The notes below the pieces were generated by a model. That model did no database searches, was not told the DNA's origin, and worked only from the letters and a program-made list of their open reading frames with translations. From Methylomicrobium sp051061015 (GTDB lineage: Bacteria > Pseudomonadota > Gammaproteobacteria > Methylococcales > Methylomonadaceae), in contig JBPFEG010000088.1 in the NCBI GenBank assembly GCA_051061015.1, positions 186,001 through 250,000 on the forward strand: 64,000 nt of DNA. The letters are read 5' to 3'. Numbering within the stretch: position 1 is the stretch's first letter; every line of letters begins with the position of its first letter. Positions 62,714 to 64,000 of the stretch are shown here, in pieces. Made by a program: the position numbers and the translations under genes.

Positions 62714-63274
62714 CGCCGCCTTCCATTTGATATTGCAGCCCATGCTCGGGATCTGCTTCGGATCGATCGGACGGCCCGCGAGCAGATTGTCGAGCGCGGC
62801 GCGCAGATCCGCTCCGCTCACCGGGACGTCATTCTTCGGCGTGGAACTGTCGAGCCGCCCGCGGTAGACGCAGGCTAGATTCGCATCGAACAGATAAATG
62901 TCGGGGGTGCAGGCAGCCTGATACGCTTTGGCTGTTTCCTGGCTTTCATCATAAAGATAAGCCGCGAACGGCCGTCCCCATGCTTCCATCATCTCTTTCA
63001 TTTTATCGGGCGCATCCTGCGGATAATTTTTCACGTCGTTCGCACTAATCGCAATTGTCGCAATACCTTTGTCTTTGTATTCCTGTGCAATCGCGATCAA
63101 TTGCTCCTCCACATGCAACACGTAGGGACAATGGTTGCAGATGAACATCACGATCGTGCCTTTTTCGCCTTTCAGATCCTGTAACCCGAAATTCGCACCG
63201 GTGACCGTATCGGGCAATGAAAACCCCGGTGCGATCGTGCCGAGCGGCAGCATTTGAGATAAAGTTTCCGCCAT
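62711..63274 (-). CDS. Thioredoxin-fold peroxiredoxin-like protein
   Basis: The 187-residue protein is an AhpC/TSA-like thioredoxin fold with the active-site CxxC at C46 and C49 (FICNHCPYV). PGFSLPDT comes before it, and ACTPDIYLFD holds the cis-proline loop. Proteins with the NHCPYV motif are widespread and are presumed thiol-dependent reductases or peroxidases; their substrate is not known. No signal peptide is seen, so it should be cytoplasmic. GAGG lies before the ATG at 63274. It converges on aguB. Confidence 0.88.
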   Translation of the reverse strand: MAETLSQMLPLGTIAPGFSLPDTVTGANFGLQDLKGEKGTIVMFICNHCPYVLHVEEQLIAIAQEYKDKGIATIAISANDVKNYPQDAPDKMKEMMEAWGRPFAAYLYDESQETAKAYQAACTPDIYLFDANLACVYRGRLDSSTPKNDVPVSGADLRAALDNLLAGRPIDPKQIPSMGCNIKWKAA

Positions 63275-63417
63275 GATAGAGCTTCCTCATTGTTCGTTTG
63301 AAGTGCTGCCGATTATAAAATGATCCGCTGTATAGAGGAACCAGATTCTATCTGGTCTATTATTCATCACCACCTCGCGATAAAGGCAAACCCTAAGCCC
63401 TTTTGAAGAGAATTGCG

Positions 63418-63423
63418 TATAAT
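63418..63423 (+). promoter_or_regulatory. Candidate -10 element of the nnrS-like gene
   Basis: A perfect TATAAT lies 48 bases before the ATG. No good -35 is visible at 16-18 bases upstream. Confidence 0.3.
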
Positions 63424-63470
63424 AGCGGGGTTTATGGAGCCGAACCGGATCGGATGGAAAACTTAATTCT

Positions 63471-64000
63471 ATGACATCACCCAAACTTTTCGATTACCCG
63501 CTTTTCGCCTTGGGATTCCGAGCGTTCTTTGTTCTGGCAGGCCTTTCGGCGCTGCTGCTGATCGTCCTTTGGAATGCGATCTATAACGGCAAGCTGAGCG
63601 CGGCCAATTATTTCGGCAATGTCAATTGGCATGCGCATGAGATGCTGCTCGGCTACTCTGCCGCGGTCATTGCCGGTTTTCTATTGACAGCGGTCAAAAA
63701 CTGGACCGGAAGATCTACGCTGACCGGCGATCAATTGGCAACCCTGTGCCTGATCTGGCTGTATGGCCGGGTCGCGCCATTTTATGCAGGATTGTTGCCT
63801 AATGCCGTTATTGCGGCGATCGATTTCGCATTTCTACCCGCTCTCGCCTATCAGATTGCCAAACCGATTCTTGCCACCCGACAATATAGAAATCTTGTTT
63901 TTATTGGCATCCTGCTGATATTAGCGCTTGCCAACGGCCTGATTCACGCGGGCATTCTGGCGTCGCTCCCGCAGTTGATCTGGCGGGGTCTGCAATTGGC
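63471..64000 (+). CDS. nnrS: NnrS family membrane protein, cut by window edge
   Basis: From the ATG at 63471 the frame is open to base 64000, giving 176 residues of a heme- and copper-containing membrane protein family linked to nitric-oxide tolerance. The N-terminus LFDYPLFALGFRAFFVLAGL and the NVNWHAHEMLLGYSAAVIAGFLLTAVKNWTG block, with conserved histidines, are diagnostic of NnrS. At least four helices are present in the visible part. No Nnr or NorR-type regulator gene is adjacent in the window. More than half the protein lies beyond the edge. Confidence 0.88.
   Translation, partial: MTSPKLFDYPLFALGFRAFFVLAGLSALLLIVLWNAIYNGKLSAANYFGNVNWHAHEMLLGYSAAVIAGFLLTAVKNWTGRSTLTGDQLATLCLIWLYGRVAPFYAGLLPNAVIAAIDFAFLPALAYQIAKPILATRQYRNLVFIGILLILALANGLIHAGILASLPQLIWRGLQL

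Overview
The window reads as chromosomal DNA of a gammaproteobacterium. The strongest evidence is gene order: tsaD / rpsU-yqeY-dnaG-rpoD-tRNA, hemC-hemD-hemX-hemY, and bioB-bioF-bioH-bioC-bioD with a divergent comF. An HpnN-like hopanoid exporter, an NnrS-family protein and the huge cadherin/beta-helix exoprotein are compatible with a methanotroph of the Methylococcales type. That order-level guess is inference only, because no methane-oxidation gene lies here.

Layout. 1-8261 (minus) is the accessory part: a 2200-residue secreted repeat protein followed by three tandem phage-tail-collar (Mdp-like) genes, the last cut by the window edge. 8.7-22.2 kb holds uvrA, an NhaD-type antiporter, a lone tatA, an AI-2E-family permease, a CNNM/CorC protein, apbE, an HpnN-like MMPL transporter, a MarC protein and corA. 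22.2-29.3 kb has glpD, a perfect 28-bp inverted repeat, comF and the biotin operon (no bioA). 29.3-35.5 kb carries a GST, a YeeZ-like epimerase, a DUF523/DUF1722 protein, a DUF1499 lipoprotein-like protein, a photolyase, a CPBP protease and rsmE. 35.5-43.5 kb (minus) is the SAM-cycle operon metK-ahcY-metF and the macromolecular-synthesis operon rpsU-yqeY-dnaG-rpoD with a tRNA that is best read as tRNA-Ile2(CAU). 43.5-54.5 kb has tsaD, apaGH, mpl, the heme genes hemCDXY, a coiled-coil protein of unknown role, slyX and hemN. 54.5-64 kb has a periplasmic-sensor diguanylate cyclase, a PaaK-like adenylating enzyme, a secreted protein, several small membrane proteins, a rhomboid protease, an aguB-type amidase, a thioredoxin-fold protein and the start of an NnrS protein.

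Most of the window is ordinary housekeeping DNA. The part most likely to hold an undescribed system is the giant exoprotein plus collar-protein triplet at the left end. Other points worth a look are an intercistronic 14-bp hairpin between ahcY and metF, a terminator-like hairpin in the rpsU leader just after a near-consensus promoter, three 22-bp direct repeats in front of mpl, and several intergenic inverted repeats. Start codons were re-chosen in many genes where the longest frame began at a TTG/GTG without a ribosome binding site. No CRISPR array, insertion sequence or integrase was seen.
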